NCBI GenBank assembly: GCA_045541135.1 | Contig: JAZQIO010000010.1 | Coordinates: 1 to 6,644 of the forward strand | Reading direction: 5' to 3' | DNA: 6,644 nt | Origin: CAZNKU01 sp045541135 | Lineage (GTDB): Bacteria; Bacillota; Clostridia; Monoglobales; Firm-18 | In this document: piece by piece, positions 1 to 5,567 of the stretch | Numbering within the stretch: position 1 is the first letter of the stretch | Layout: each line of letters starts with the position of its first letter | The notes under the pieces: model-generated | Seen by the model: only the letters and a program-made list of their open reading frames with translations | Database searches by the model: none | What the model was told of the DNA's origin: nothing | Position numbers and translations under genes: made by a program

Positions 1-109
1 CAATATCTGCTATTGCCGCCACTTCCAATTCAGGAAAAAACTTTAGTTCATTTTCCAGAACCCCGCTTGCACGGTTGCCAAAACCTATTATACCTATTTT
101 TTTACTCAT
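1..109 (-). CDS. Gfo/Idh/MocA-family oxidoreductase, N-terminal fragment (runs off the left edge)
   Basis: The first 36 codons of a gene read leftwards are visible, too short to appear as a complete ORF. The start is ATG at 109-107. An AGGAG ribosome binding site lies just upstream (about 120-124) and overlaps the end of the preceding gene. The peptide begins MSKKIGIIGFGNRASG and continues to VAAIADI. This is a first beta strand, a glycine-rich dinucleotide-binding loop (GFGNRASG, residues 9-16) and a second strand ending in an acidic residue, the start of a Rossmann fold. The GxGxR form of the loop is common in Gfo/Idh/MocA oxidoreductases, which oxidise or reduce sugar and inositol hydroxyls with NAD(P). 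The start lies 6 nt after the stop of a complete gene of the same family, so it would be the fourth gene of the operon. Family assignment rests on the nucleotide-binding segment only; the substrate is unknown. Confidence 0.75.
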   Translation of the reverse strand, partial: MSKKIGIIGFGNRASGVLENELKFFPELEVAAIADI

Positions 110-115
110 AACTAT

Positions 116-1126
116 TTATCTCCTTTTAACTCCACGGATAATTTCATCTGCCTCTATTGCAACACAAAAGCTTTTAAACACATCATCAATGGTAGGATTT
201 GCTTCTGCACCCTTTTCTATCATATCAATAAGACAATCAAGTTGTTTGCCGGTAGGCTTTCTGTTGCTGTCAATGTTTATAAGCTGATACTCCTTTTCGG
301 GATATTTGTAATATTCAATCAAATCTCCCTCTTCCTGATGGGTTTGTCTGTCCTTTCTGTACACAAGCTTTATTCTGCCCTTTGGACCTACAAACTCTTT
401 AAGGTTATCCGAAGACATTGTATTTGCCCATCCCGCTTCATAGTAACCTACCGAACCGTCGGAAAGTTTTACAGTCATTATCCCGTAGTTGTACTTATCT
501 TCAGGAACATCATTACCAGTTCTTAAACCTACTCCTGATACTTCTTCAATTTCCGCACCTGTAAACCATCTCATAACATCTATATAGTGTACACCGCAAT
601 CTACTATGGGAGAAGTTTCCTTTATAAGGTTAAGGTATTTATCCCAATTCATAGTGTGATGATTCTGAGCCATTCTCATAATAAACGGGTGTCCTATTGC
701 ATCGTTTTGAATCATTTCAAACACTTTATTATAAGTGGTGTTGTGTCTTAAAATATGACCTATCAAAACTTTAATGTGCGGATTTTCCTTTACAAGTCTT
801 ACAAATTCCCTGCCATCTTCAAGACTTGCAGTTATAGGCTTTTCGCATATAAGGTGCTTGCCGTTTTTTATACATTCTTTTAATATTTCAAGATGTGTTG
901 AAGGATATGTTGCAGCAATTACAATATCAACATCTTCTTTTTGTATGCAATCTATGTAATTATCCGAAATGTTGCAGGCATTATACTTTCTTTTAAAAAG
1001 CTCTGCCCTTTCAGAGTTCTTGTCACATACATAAGTGATTCTGACATTATCCTTAATATATATATCATCTAAATGAGCCGCACCCATCTGCCCACAGCCA
1101 ATAAGTGCCACGTTATAAATTTTCAT
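116..1126 (-). CDS. Gfo/Idh/MocA-family NAD(P)-dependent oxidoreductase (336 aa)
   Basis: This is a cytoplasmic sugar- or inositol-type dehydrogenase of full family length. Residues 1-120 form the Rossmann domain: IGCGQMGAAH (9-18) is the dinucleotide loop and CEKP (94-97) is the family signature with the catalytic lysine K96. The C-terminal domain carries DCGVHYID, giving D176 and H180. Together these make the Lys-Asp-His set used by inositol dehydrogenase and relatives for hydride transfer at a ring carbon. All key residues are present, so the enzyme is probably active. The start ATG (1126-1124) shares its A with the last base of the upstream TAA stop (TAATG). No canonical Shine-Dalgarno precedes it, only a G-rich stretch, so translation is probably coupled to the preceding gene. 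It is the third gene of the leftward operon. The substrate cannot be inferred; family members act on inositols, glucose-type sugars and glycosides. Confidence 0.9.
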   Translation of the reverse strand: MKIYNVALIGCGQMGAAHLDDIYIKDNVRITYVCDKNSERAELFKRKYNACNISDNYIDCIQKEDVDIVIAATYPSTHLEILKECIKNGKHLICEKPITASLEDGREFVRLVKENPHIKVLIGHILRHNTTYNKVFEMIQNDAIGHPFIMRMAQNHHTMNWDKYLNLIKETSPIVDCGVHYIDVMRWFTGAEIEEVSGVGLRTGNDVPEDKYNYGIMTVKLSDGSVGYYEAGWANTMSSDNLKEFVGPKGRIKLVYRKDRQTHQEEGDLIEYYKYPEKEYQLINIDSNRKPTGKQLDCLIDMIEKGAEANPTIDDVFKSFCVAIEADEIIRGVKRR

Positions 1127-1128
1127 TA
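1124..1128 (-). other. TAATG stop/start overlap (translational coupling)
   Basis: The TAA stop of the second operon gene (1128-1126) and the ATG of the third (1126-1124) share one base. Upstream of the ATG there is only a G-rich segment and no AGGAG-type site, unlike the other genes of this operon. Ribosomes finishing the upstream gene therefore probably restart here, which would keep the two dehydrogenases in fixed proportion. The overlap is seen directly; the coupling is inferred. Confidence 0.7.
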
Positions 1129-2124
1129 TATCTGCGCCCCGCCTACGCTTTCAATTTCCTTTAATGCAAGTTCAACAGACTTTATACCTTCGCACAAAGG
1201 TGCAATCTCAGGAACTTCATTTGCACTAAGCTTTTCAACAAAATACTTAAGTTCATTATAATATCCGCCAAGGCTTGAAAGGTTTCCGCCTATGTCATTA
1301 TTACCTGTAAATTCCGAAATAATTTCAGGCTTAATTTTTCCGCCTCCTACAGGATAAACAGTAACACCGTTTGCATCATAAACAACAGTTGCCTTTTCAA
1401 ACTTAACACGGTAATCAGCTGTAAACGGGAAATCTTCCGGATAATCCCAACAGCTTTCAACAGTAACAACAGCATTTTTGTATGCAAAAGTTGTGAATAT
1501 CTGTTCAATTACACCCTTTTCGTTTCTTGAAGCATTTGCTGTAAATTTATCGGGTTCACCAAGTATATAGCGCATAAAATCAACATCGTGAATATGCATA
1601 TCAAGTGCTACGGAACCGCTGCATTCAGCCTTATGAAGCCAGTTGTCCCAAGCCCATGTAGGAACATTACTTAAACGTCTGAAAACGGCTGTTTTAATTT
1701 CGCCGTATTCTTTTTTATCCACAACTTCCTTAAGCCATTTATATTCATCCCAAAGTCTTATAACCTGACCTACCTGAACCTTTGCACCTGTTTCCTTTTG
1801 TGTTTCCAAAAGTAGCTTACCTTCTTCAGCTGTAAGACATACAGGCTTTTCTATAAACACATTTTTACCCTTTTTCATTGCCTTTACAGCATGCTCTGTG
1901 TGTAAAAATGTTGGTAAGCATATGTCGATTATATCAACATCTGCATTATCAATCAACTCGTTACCACTGTTAAAAATTTTGGCATTATGAACCTTTGCAA
2001 TTTCTTCAGCCTTTTCTTTTCTTACATCTGCTACTGCAACAATTTCAACACCGTCTATTTCCTTGTAGCATGCAGAATGCATACCACCCATAAAACCGCA
2101 ACCTATTAAACCAACTTTAAGCAT
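1126..2124 (-). CDS. Gfo/Idh/MocA-family NAD(P)-dependent oxidoreductase (332 aa)
   Basis: This is a second complete member of the inositol/sugar dehydrogenase family, clearly divergent from the gene that follows it. The N-terminal Rossmann domain has IGCGFMGGMH (7-16), an acidic residue ending strand 2 (VADV, 31-34) and the IEKP signature (91-94) with catalytic K93. The C-terminal domain has LDMHIHDVDF (174-183), which supplies D175 and H179 for catalysis. A WAWDNWLHK stretch (157-165) precedes this and may shape the substrate site. The ATG at 2124-2122 is preceded by GGGAGG (about 2133-2138), which overlaps the end of the upstream isomerase-like gene; the two genes are 5 nt apart. Its stop overlaps the next start by one base. 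It is the second gene of the operon. Two or three different dehydrogenases in one operon suggest successive oxidation and reduction of one sugar-like substrate, or several related substrates. The substrate is unknown. Confidence 0.9.
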   Translation of the reverse strand: MLKVGLIGCGFMGGMHSACYKEIDGVEIVAVADVRKEKAEEIAKVHNAKIFNSGNELIDNADVDIIDICLPTFLHTEHAVKAMKKGKNVFIEKPVCLTAEEGKLLLETQKETGAKVQVGQVIRLWDEYKWLKEVVDKKEYGEIKTAVFRRLSNVPTWAWDNWLHKAECSGSVALDMHIHDVDFMRYILGEPDKFTANASRNEKGVIEQIFTTFAYKNAVVTVESCWDYPEDFPFTADYRVKFEKATVVYDANGVTVYPVGGGKIKPEIISEFTGNNDIGGNLSSLGGYYNELKYFVEKLSANEVPEIAPLCEGIKSVELALKEIESVGGAQI

Positions 2125-2129
2125 ATCTG

Positions 2130-2966
2130 TTACCTCCCAATAATTTTATCCATTGCATTTGATGTGTTATAAACAATAGTTTCAGGATAGTGTGTGTAAG
2201 GCGGAAGCATTTCCGCAGTTACCCAATTGTCATATCCTATGTTTTTAAACTGCTCCATAACCTTTGGCCAGTTAACGTCACCTGAAAGTAAATCCACAAA
2301 GCCGCAAAGACTGCCTGCTTCTTTTCTGTAATCTTTAAAGTGAACTTTTTTAATTCTGTTACCTAAAACCTTTATCCAATGTTCAGGATGACCTATGTAA
2401 ACCACGTTGCCAACATCAAAATATGAACCAACGTAGTCACTGCCTACTTTATCGATAAAGTCTGCCATTTCAACAGGTGAAAGCAAGAATTTATTCCACA
2501 CATTTTCAATACCTATAGAAACTTTAAGCTCCTCGGCATAAGGTGCAAGCTCCTTAAGTGCTGAAAGTGCTCTATCGTAAGCAACGTCATATTCCACAAT
2601 TTCACTTTCAGGCTCAAATGCCACATCCACAGCACCGGGCACAACCAAAATTGTGTCACAGCCAAGCCACGATGCAACTTCAAGCTGTTTTTTTGTAATT
2701 TCCTTTGCCTTTATTCTGTTTGCCTCATTTTCAGAAGTGTAGTTATAAGTCCAGTAAAGACCACTTGCCACACTGTAAAGTTCAAGACCGATTTTTTCTG
2801 CCATTTCCTTAACTTTTAAAATGTCGTCCTTTGTAGATTCCAAAGAAACATCCCCTGTTTCATCAAGTGCAAGTTCAATTCCGTCAAAACCCGCATCCTT
2901 GGCAAGTTTCATATTTTCCTCTAAACTTGTGCCTGCAAAAGACCAAATGCTTATACCCTTTTTCAT
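2130..2966 (-). CDS. TIM-barrel sugar (phosphate) isomerase/epimerase-like protein (278 aa)
   Basis: The protein belongs to the xylose isomerase-like/AP endonuclease family 2 TIM barrels, which include tagatose epimerases, hydroxypyruvate isomerase and inosose dehydratase IolE. Numbered from the chosen start, the visible landmarks are GISIWSF (4-10, strand 1), GFDGIELAL (26-34, with E31), IGIENVWNKF (151-160, with E154), GSYFDVGNV (180-188, with D184), KKVHFKDY (206-213, with H209), GDVNW (229-233) and VTAEML (249-254, with E252). E154, D184, H209 and E252 match the Glu-Asp-His-Glu metal site of the family, so it probably uses a divalent metal for isomerisation, epimerisation or elimination. 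Start choice: ATG at 2966 follows GGAGG by about 10 nt and gives MKKGISIW. An upstream in-frame ATG at 2999 would add 11 residues but reads through the GGAGG and has no ribosome site. It is the first gene of the operon, 5 nt before the first dehydrogenase. No closer function can be given. Confidence 0.85.
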   Translation of the reverse strand: MKKGISIWSFAGTSLEENMKLAKDAGFDGIELALDETGDVSLESTKDDILKVKEMAEKIGLELYSVASGLYWTYNYTSENEANRIKAKEITKKQLEVASWLGCDTILVVPGAVDVAFEPESEIVEYDVAYDRALSALKELAPYAEELKVSIGIENVWNKFLLSPVEMADFIDKVGSDYVGSYFDVGNVVYIGHPEHWIKVLGNRIKKVHFKDYRKEAGSLCGFVDLLSGDVNWPKVMEQFKNIGYDNWVTAEMLPPYTHYPETIVYNTSNAMDKIIGR

Positions 2967-2976
2967 TACAACCTTA

Positions 2977-2981
2977 CCTCC
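2977..2981 (-). promoter_or_regulatory. Ribosome binding site GGAGG that decides the isomerase-like gene's start
   Basis: GGAGG on the minus strand lies about 10 nt before ATG 2966. It falls inside the longer reading frame that would begin at 2999, so the downstream ATG is preferred. Its first two G bases belong to the ATTTATGG arm of an inverted repeat (2980-2987 with 3007-3014), so the site could be partly masked if the leader RNA folds. Confidence 0.7.
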
Positions 2982-3014
2982 ATAAATTAATATTGACATT
3001 TCCTACATTTATGG
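2980..3014. repeat. 8-bp perfect inverted repeat across the divergent promoter (CCATAAAT / ATTTATGG)
   Basis: The arms are CCATAAAT at 2980-2987 and ATTTATGG at 3007-3014, separated by 19 nt. The arms enclose the -35 box of the regulator promoter (2993-2998), and the right arm ends directly before its -10 box (3015-3020). The left arm overlaps the GGAGG of the leftward operon. As DNA it could be a two-half-site operator through which a protein represses the regulator. As RNA in the operon leader it could form a stem that touches the ribosome binding site. The repeat is exact; either role is inference, and chance occurrence in AT-rich DNA is possible. Confidence 0.4.
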
Positions 3015-3020
3015 TATAAT
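2993..3020 (+). promoter_or_regulatory. Sigma-A promoter of the AraC-family regulator
   Basis: A consensus TTGACA (2993-2998) is followed after 16 nt by a consensus TATAAT (3015-3020). TG lies one base before the -10 box, which makes an extended -10. Transcription should begin near 3027, leaving a leader of roughly 70 nt before ATG 3100. With both boxes perfect the promoter should be strong by default, so repression (for example self-repression) is likely if the regulator is not highly expressed. Confidence 0.8.
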
Positions 3021-3045
3021 AGGCAACAAAAAAAGTAAATGTTTT

Positions 3046-3074
3046 TTATTAGTCCAAAAGTACACTTTTGTAAA
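3046..3074 (-). promoter_or_regulatory. Candidate weak promoter of the leftward sugar operon
   Basis: On the minus strand, TTTACA (3074-3069) is followed after 17 nt by TAATAA (3051-3046). The -35 box is good but the -10 box is poor, as is common for promoters that need an activator. The spacer contains the whole arm-to-arm palindrome at 3055-3070 except its last base pairs, which touch the -35. Transcription from here would give a leader of about 70 nt before ATG 2966. The assignment is tentative: no better minus-strand promoter with both boxes is visible in the gap. Confidence 0.35.
3055..3070. promoter_or_regulatory. 16-bp interrupted palindrome, candidate operator (CAAAAGT-AC-ACTTTTG)
   Basis: Two exact 7-bp arms (3055-3061 and 3064-3070) are separated by 2 bp. 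The palindrome lies between the divergent operon and its presumed regulator, and within the candidate operon promoter. It is also downstream of the regulator's own promoter, inside that gene's leader, where a bound protein or an RNA hairpin could hinder expression. AraC-family proteins more often bind direct repeats, so the site could serve another regulator. Confidence 0.5.
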
Positions 3075-3099
3075 CAACATATTTTAACGAGGTACAATT

Positions 3100-3996
3100 A
3101 TGAATCCACGAAAAAACCGCCCCGAATACATAAAGCACAAGCTGACAAACGTAATAAGTATAAGCAAAATTGTTACAATACACTATCACGAATTTGATAA
3201 AAACTTTCACTTTTCAGGTGAAGTTCATGACTTTTGGGAGCTTGTGTATGTAGACAGCGGTAAAGTACTTATAACAGCAGATAAGGAAACATATACACTT
3301 TGTCAGGGTGAAATGATTTTTCATAAGCCAAACGAATTTCACACCATATCATCTGACAAAACAACTCCGTCAAACGTGTTTGTAATTACCTTTGTTTCCA
3401 CTTCCAAAAATATGGTGTACTTCAGAAACAAAAAAATAAAGCTCCAAAAAAGCTTAAGACCGTACATAGAAATACTTTTAAATGAGGGTAGAAATGCCTT
3501 TAACTTATCGCAAAACAATCCACACTCAAACAGACTTATTCTTAATGAAAACGCACCTTTCGGAGGGCAACAGATTATACGCACAACTCTTGAACAGCTA
3601 CTGATTATGCTGATACGAACACAGGACGAAAAGTCAAAGGAAATAAACGTATTTTCCGACAAGGAAGACATGGATAACCACCTTGTAAATTCGGTTATAA
3701 AGCTTTTAAAAGACAATATTTACGGCAAAATAACAGTAGACGAAATTTGCAAAGAGCTTAATTACAGCAAAACCTACATCTCAAAAATTTTCAACAGAAT
3801 TTGCGGCTGTACAATAATAGAATACTACACAAATATAAAAATAAAAGAATCCAAAACCTTAATGAGGAAACATTTGTACAACATCACTGAAATATCGGAT
3901 ATGCTGTGTTTTAATAATCCACACTATTTTTCAAGAGTATTTAAAAAAATTACTAATATGACACCGAAGGAATACATAAATTCAATATTAAAGTAA
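3100..3996 (+). CDS. AraC-family transcriptional regulator with N-terminal cupin sensor (298 aa)
   Basis: This is a cytoplasmic DNA-binding regulator. Residues about 25-100 form a cupin-like (AraC_binding) ligand domain; typical stretches are HDFWELVYVDSGKV (43-56) and CQGEMIFHKPNEFHTI (68-83). The middle (about 105-190) is a helical linker. Residues about 192-296 form the double helix-turn-helix domain: the first motif spans roughly 211-236 (ITVDEICKELNYSKTYISKI at its start) and the second roughly 261-293, with the AraC signature NNPHYFSRVFKKITNMTPKE. Length and order are normal for the family. ATG 3100 follows GAGG (3089-3092) by 7 nt. Members with this layout usually sense a sugar and activate a neighbouring catabolic operon. 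The divergent sugar-dehydrogenase operon is the obvious target. The ligand is not predictable. Transcription is expected from the consensus promoter at 2993-3020 and should stop at the hairpin at 3991-4023. Confidence 0.93.
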   Translation: MNPRKNRPEYIKHKLTNVISISKIVTIHYHEFDKNFHFSGEVHDFWELVYVDSGKVLITADKETYTLCQGEMIFHKPNEFHTISSDKTTPSNVFVITFVSTSKNMVYFRNKKIKLQKSLRPYIEILLNEGRNAFNLSQNNPHSNRLILNENAPFGGQQIIRTTLEQLLIMLIRTQDEKSKEINVFSDKEDMDNHLVNSVIKLLKDNIYGKITVDEICKELNYSKTYISKIFNRICGCTIIEYYTNIKIKESKTLMRKHLYNITEISDMLCFNNPHYFSRVFKKITNMTPKEYINSILK

Positions 3997-4023
3997 AAAT
4001 CAACCACAGGTTGATTTTTACTT
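3991..4023 (+). terminator. Hairpin terminator after the AraC-family gene, containing its stop codon
   Basis: Two perfect 15-base arms (3991-4005 and 4009-4023) are separated by the loop ACA. The inner core is ATCAACC/GGTTGAT, and the right arm continues with TTTTTACTT, so the U-tract is part of the outer stem. The TAA stop of the regulator (3994-3996) lies in the left arm. Because the arms are symmetrical the element would also read as A-tract, hairpin, T-tract from the other strand and could act in both directions. It separates the regulator from the downstream dehydratase gene. Confidence 0.8.
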
Positions 4024-4045
4024 GGTATTATTTTACATAACTACC

Positions 4046-4074
4046 TTTATAGTTGTTGCTTTTTTATATATAAT
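4046..4074 (+). promoter_or_regulatory. Probable sigma-A promoter of the HTH-serine dehydratase gene
   Basis: TTTATA (4046-4051, 4 of 6 matches) is followed after 17 nt by a perfect TATAAT (4069-4074). Transcription would begin near 4081, about 25 nt before ATG 4106 and just ahead of the AGGAG site at 4092-4096. It lies after the regulator's terminator, so the dehydratase gene appears to be an independent unit. A short inverted repeat, AACTA/TAGTT (4039-4043 and 4050-4054), overlaps the -35 box but is too short to call an operator alone. Confidence 0.6.
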
Positions 4075-4105
4075 AAATTCAGAATAATTTTAGGAGTCAG
4101 TAAAT

Positions 4106-5536
4106 ATGAATGAATTTAAAGCCGAAAAAATAAAGGAACTCAGAAAAAATTTTAATATGTCGCAAAAACAACTTGCAAAAGCCTTGGGTGTAAGTGACAG
4201 AGCTGTTTCAAAGTGGGAAATTGGCTTATCTAAGCCGTCTTCACAAAATATGTTTCATATTTCAAAAATATTTAATGTTCCAATAGAATACTTTATCACT
4301 TCTGCAGATAAAATAGCAGAACAAAAACCCGACGGAATGGAATCAATTACAGAGCTTTACAAAATCGGCAGAGGTCCTTCAAGCTCACATACAATAGGTC
4401 CTGAAAAAGCCTGCCTTATTTTTAAAGAAAAAAATCCGGATGCAGACAATTTTAAAGTAATCCTTTACGGCTCACTTTCAAAAACAGGAAAGGGTCACGG
4501 AACAGATGCAGTAATTAAAAAGACCTTTACCCCAATAAAATGTGATGTGGAATTCAATTACATTGAAACTAATATTCCACACCCAAATACTATGGATATT
4601 TTCGCATATAAAGGAGAAAAGCTCATTGAAAAAGCAAGAGTTTTAAGTGTAGGCGGCGGAAGCATTGCCTTTAATAGCGAAGAAATAAAAAAGCCTGTAA
4701 AAATTTATAAAAAACATAGGTTTTCAGACATTGCAGACTATTGCAAAGAAAAGAATATACGTCTTTGGGAATATGCAGAGGAAACTGAAAATTCTTCCTT
4801 TTTCGAATATATGAAAAACATATGGGAAGCTATGAAGCTTTCAATAAAAAAGGGGATTGAAGATGAAGGCATCCTCCCCGGGGGACTTGATGTTAAAAAG
4901 AAAGCAAAATCTCTTTTTAACAGCCAGCATATTGACGAATCTGCAGAAACAAGAGAAAACCGGATGGTATGTTCATACGCATTTGCAGTAAGTGAACAAA
5001 ATGCATCCGGCGAAAAAATTGTTACTGCACCAACCTGCGGTGCCGCAGGGGTTGTACCTGCAGTACTTTATTACCAACAGCAAAAAAACAAATTCAGCGA
5101 CGAACAGATAACACGCGCTCTTATAACTGCAGGCATAATAGGAAATATCATAAAAACAAACGCATCAATTTCAGGTGCTGAATGCGGATGTCAGGCAGAA
5201 ATAGGCAGTGCCTGTGCCATGGCTGCCGCTGCACTTGCAGAGCTTTTTGAGCTAAGTATAGATAAAATAGAATATGCCGCAGAAATTGCAATAGAACACC
5301 ATTTAGGTCTTACCTGTGACCCGATTTGCGGATTAGTGCAAATACCATGTATTGAGAGAAATGCAGTTGCCGCAATGCGTGCCATAAACGCAGTCAGCCT
5401 TGCAAGCTTTTTGTGGGATTCACGAAAAATCTCCTTTGACAAGGTTGTACAGACAATGAAAGAAACAGGTCACGACTTATCAACATCATACAAGGAAACA
5501 TCGGAAGCAGGACTTGCAAAAATAGTATTGAAATAA
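4106..5536 (+). CDS. sdaA: Single-chain iron-sulfur L-serine dehydratase with an N-terminal XRE-type HTH domain (476 aa)
   Basis: The enzyme deaminates L-serine to pyruvate and ammonia using an oxygen-sensitive [4Fe-4S] cluster. Residues about 6-62 are a Cro/C1-type helix-turn-helix (MSQKQLAKALGVSDRAVSKW at 18-37), not part of ordinary serine dehydratases. A short linker leads to the beta domain (about 79-200) with IGRGPSSSHTIGP (87-99), GSLSKTGKGHGTD (122-134) and VGGGSI (182-187). The alpha domain (about 205-476) has TAPTCGAAG (307-315), SGAECGCQAEIGSAC (356-370) and LTCDPICGLVQIPCIERNA (402-420). C362, C404 and C415 have the spacing of the cluster cysteines known in the Legionella enzyme. 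The tail ends GLAKIVLK, without the near-terminal cysteine of E. coli SdaA. Further cysteines occur at 311, 360, 370 and 408. AGGAG (4092-4096) sits 9 nt before ATG 4106, and no good internal ribosome site precedes M78, so the fusion is probably the real product. A DNA-binding, self-regulating role is inference. The enzyme assignment is firm. Confidence 0.92.
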   Translation: MNEFKAEKIKELRKNFNMSQKQLAKALGVSDRAVSKWEIGLSKPSSQNMFHISKIFNVPIEYFITSADKIAEQKPDGMESITELYKIGRGPSSSHTIGPEKACLIFKEKNPDADNFKVILYGSLSKTGKGHGTDAVIKKTFTPIKCDVEFNYIETNIPHPNTMDIFAYKGEKLIEKARVLSVGGGSIAFNSEEIKKPVKIYKKHRFSDIADYCKEKNIRLWEYAEETENSSFFEYMKNIWEAMKLSIKKGIEDEGILPGGLDVKKKAKSLFNSQHIDESAETRENRMVCSYAFAVSEQNASGEKIVTAPTCGAAGVVPAVLYYQQQKNKFSDEQITRALITAGIIGNIIKTNASISGAECGCQAEIGSACAMAAAALAELFELSIDKIEYAAEIAIEHHLGLTCDPICGLVQIPCIERNAVAAMRAINAVSLASFLWDSRKISFDKVVQTMKETGHDLSTSYKETSEAGLAKIVLK

Positions 5537-5558
5537 CATATAATAATATATCTTATTT
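5531..5558. terminator. AT-only hairpin between convergent genes, possible weak bidirectional terminator
   Basis: AAATAA (5531-5536) pairs with TTATTT (5553-5558), and ATAT (5538-5541) pairs with ATAT (5548-5551). One C-C mismatch lies between the two helices, and the loop is AATAAT. The dehydratase stop TAA (5534-5536) lies in the left arm. The repeat begins within the end of that gene and fills most of the 31-nt gap to the convergent nucleotidase gene. With only A-T pairs the stem is weak and no clear T-tract follows, so a terminator role is uncertain. Confidence 0.3.
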
Positions 5559-5567
5559 AAAACCCTC

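Noticed and set aside
242..526. Plus-strand frames opposite the oxidoreductase genes (including 75-287, 774-959 and 1073-1261)
   Set aside because: They overlap strongly supported minus-strand genes, have no family resemblance and no plausible start signals.
2967..2999. Longer N-terminus of the TIM-barrel protein (ATG at 2999, 11 extra residues)
   Set aside because: It reads through the GGAGG that serves ATG 2966, overlaps the regulator's -35 region, has no ribosome site of its own, and the extra residues do not resemble the family's N-terminus.
3016..3021. TATTAT on the minus strand as the -10 box of the leftward operon
   Set aside because: It is largely the complement of the regulator's own TATAAT, and no acceptable -35 box is found at 15-19 nt spacing.
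2967..3099. Riboswitch or other structured RNA in the divergent gap
   Set aside because: Only simple inverted repeats are visible. There is no multi-stem core or known conserved segment, and the gap is only about 130 nt and mostly occupied by promoter elements.
3339..3716. 125-codon reading frame antisense to the AraC-family gene
   Set aside because: It lies wholly within a clearly coding region on the other strand, has no recognisable domain and no ribosome binding site; it is a shadow of the real gene.
4039..4054. AACTA/TAGTT inverted repeat upstream of the HTH-dehydratase as an autoregulatory operator
   Set aside because: The arms are only 5 bp in AT-rich sequence, which is easily chance. 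Its overlap with the -35 box is noted under the promoter but does not support a separate call.
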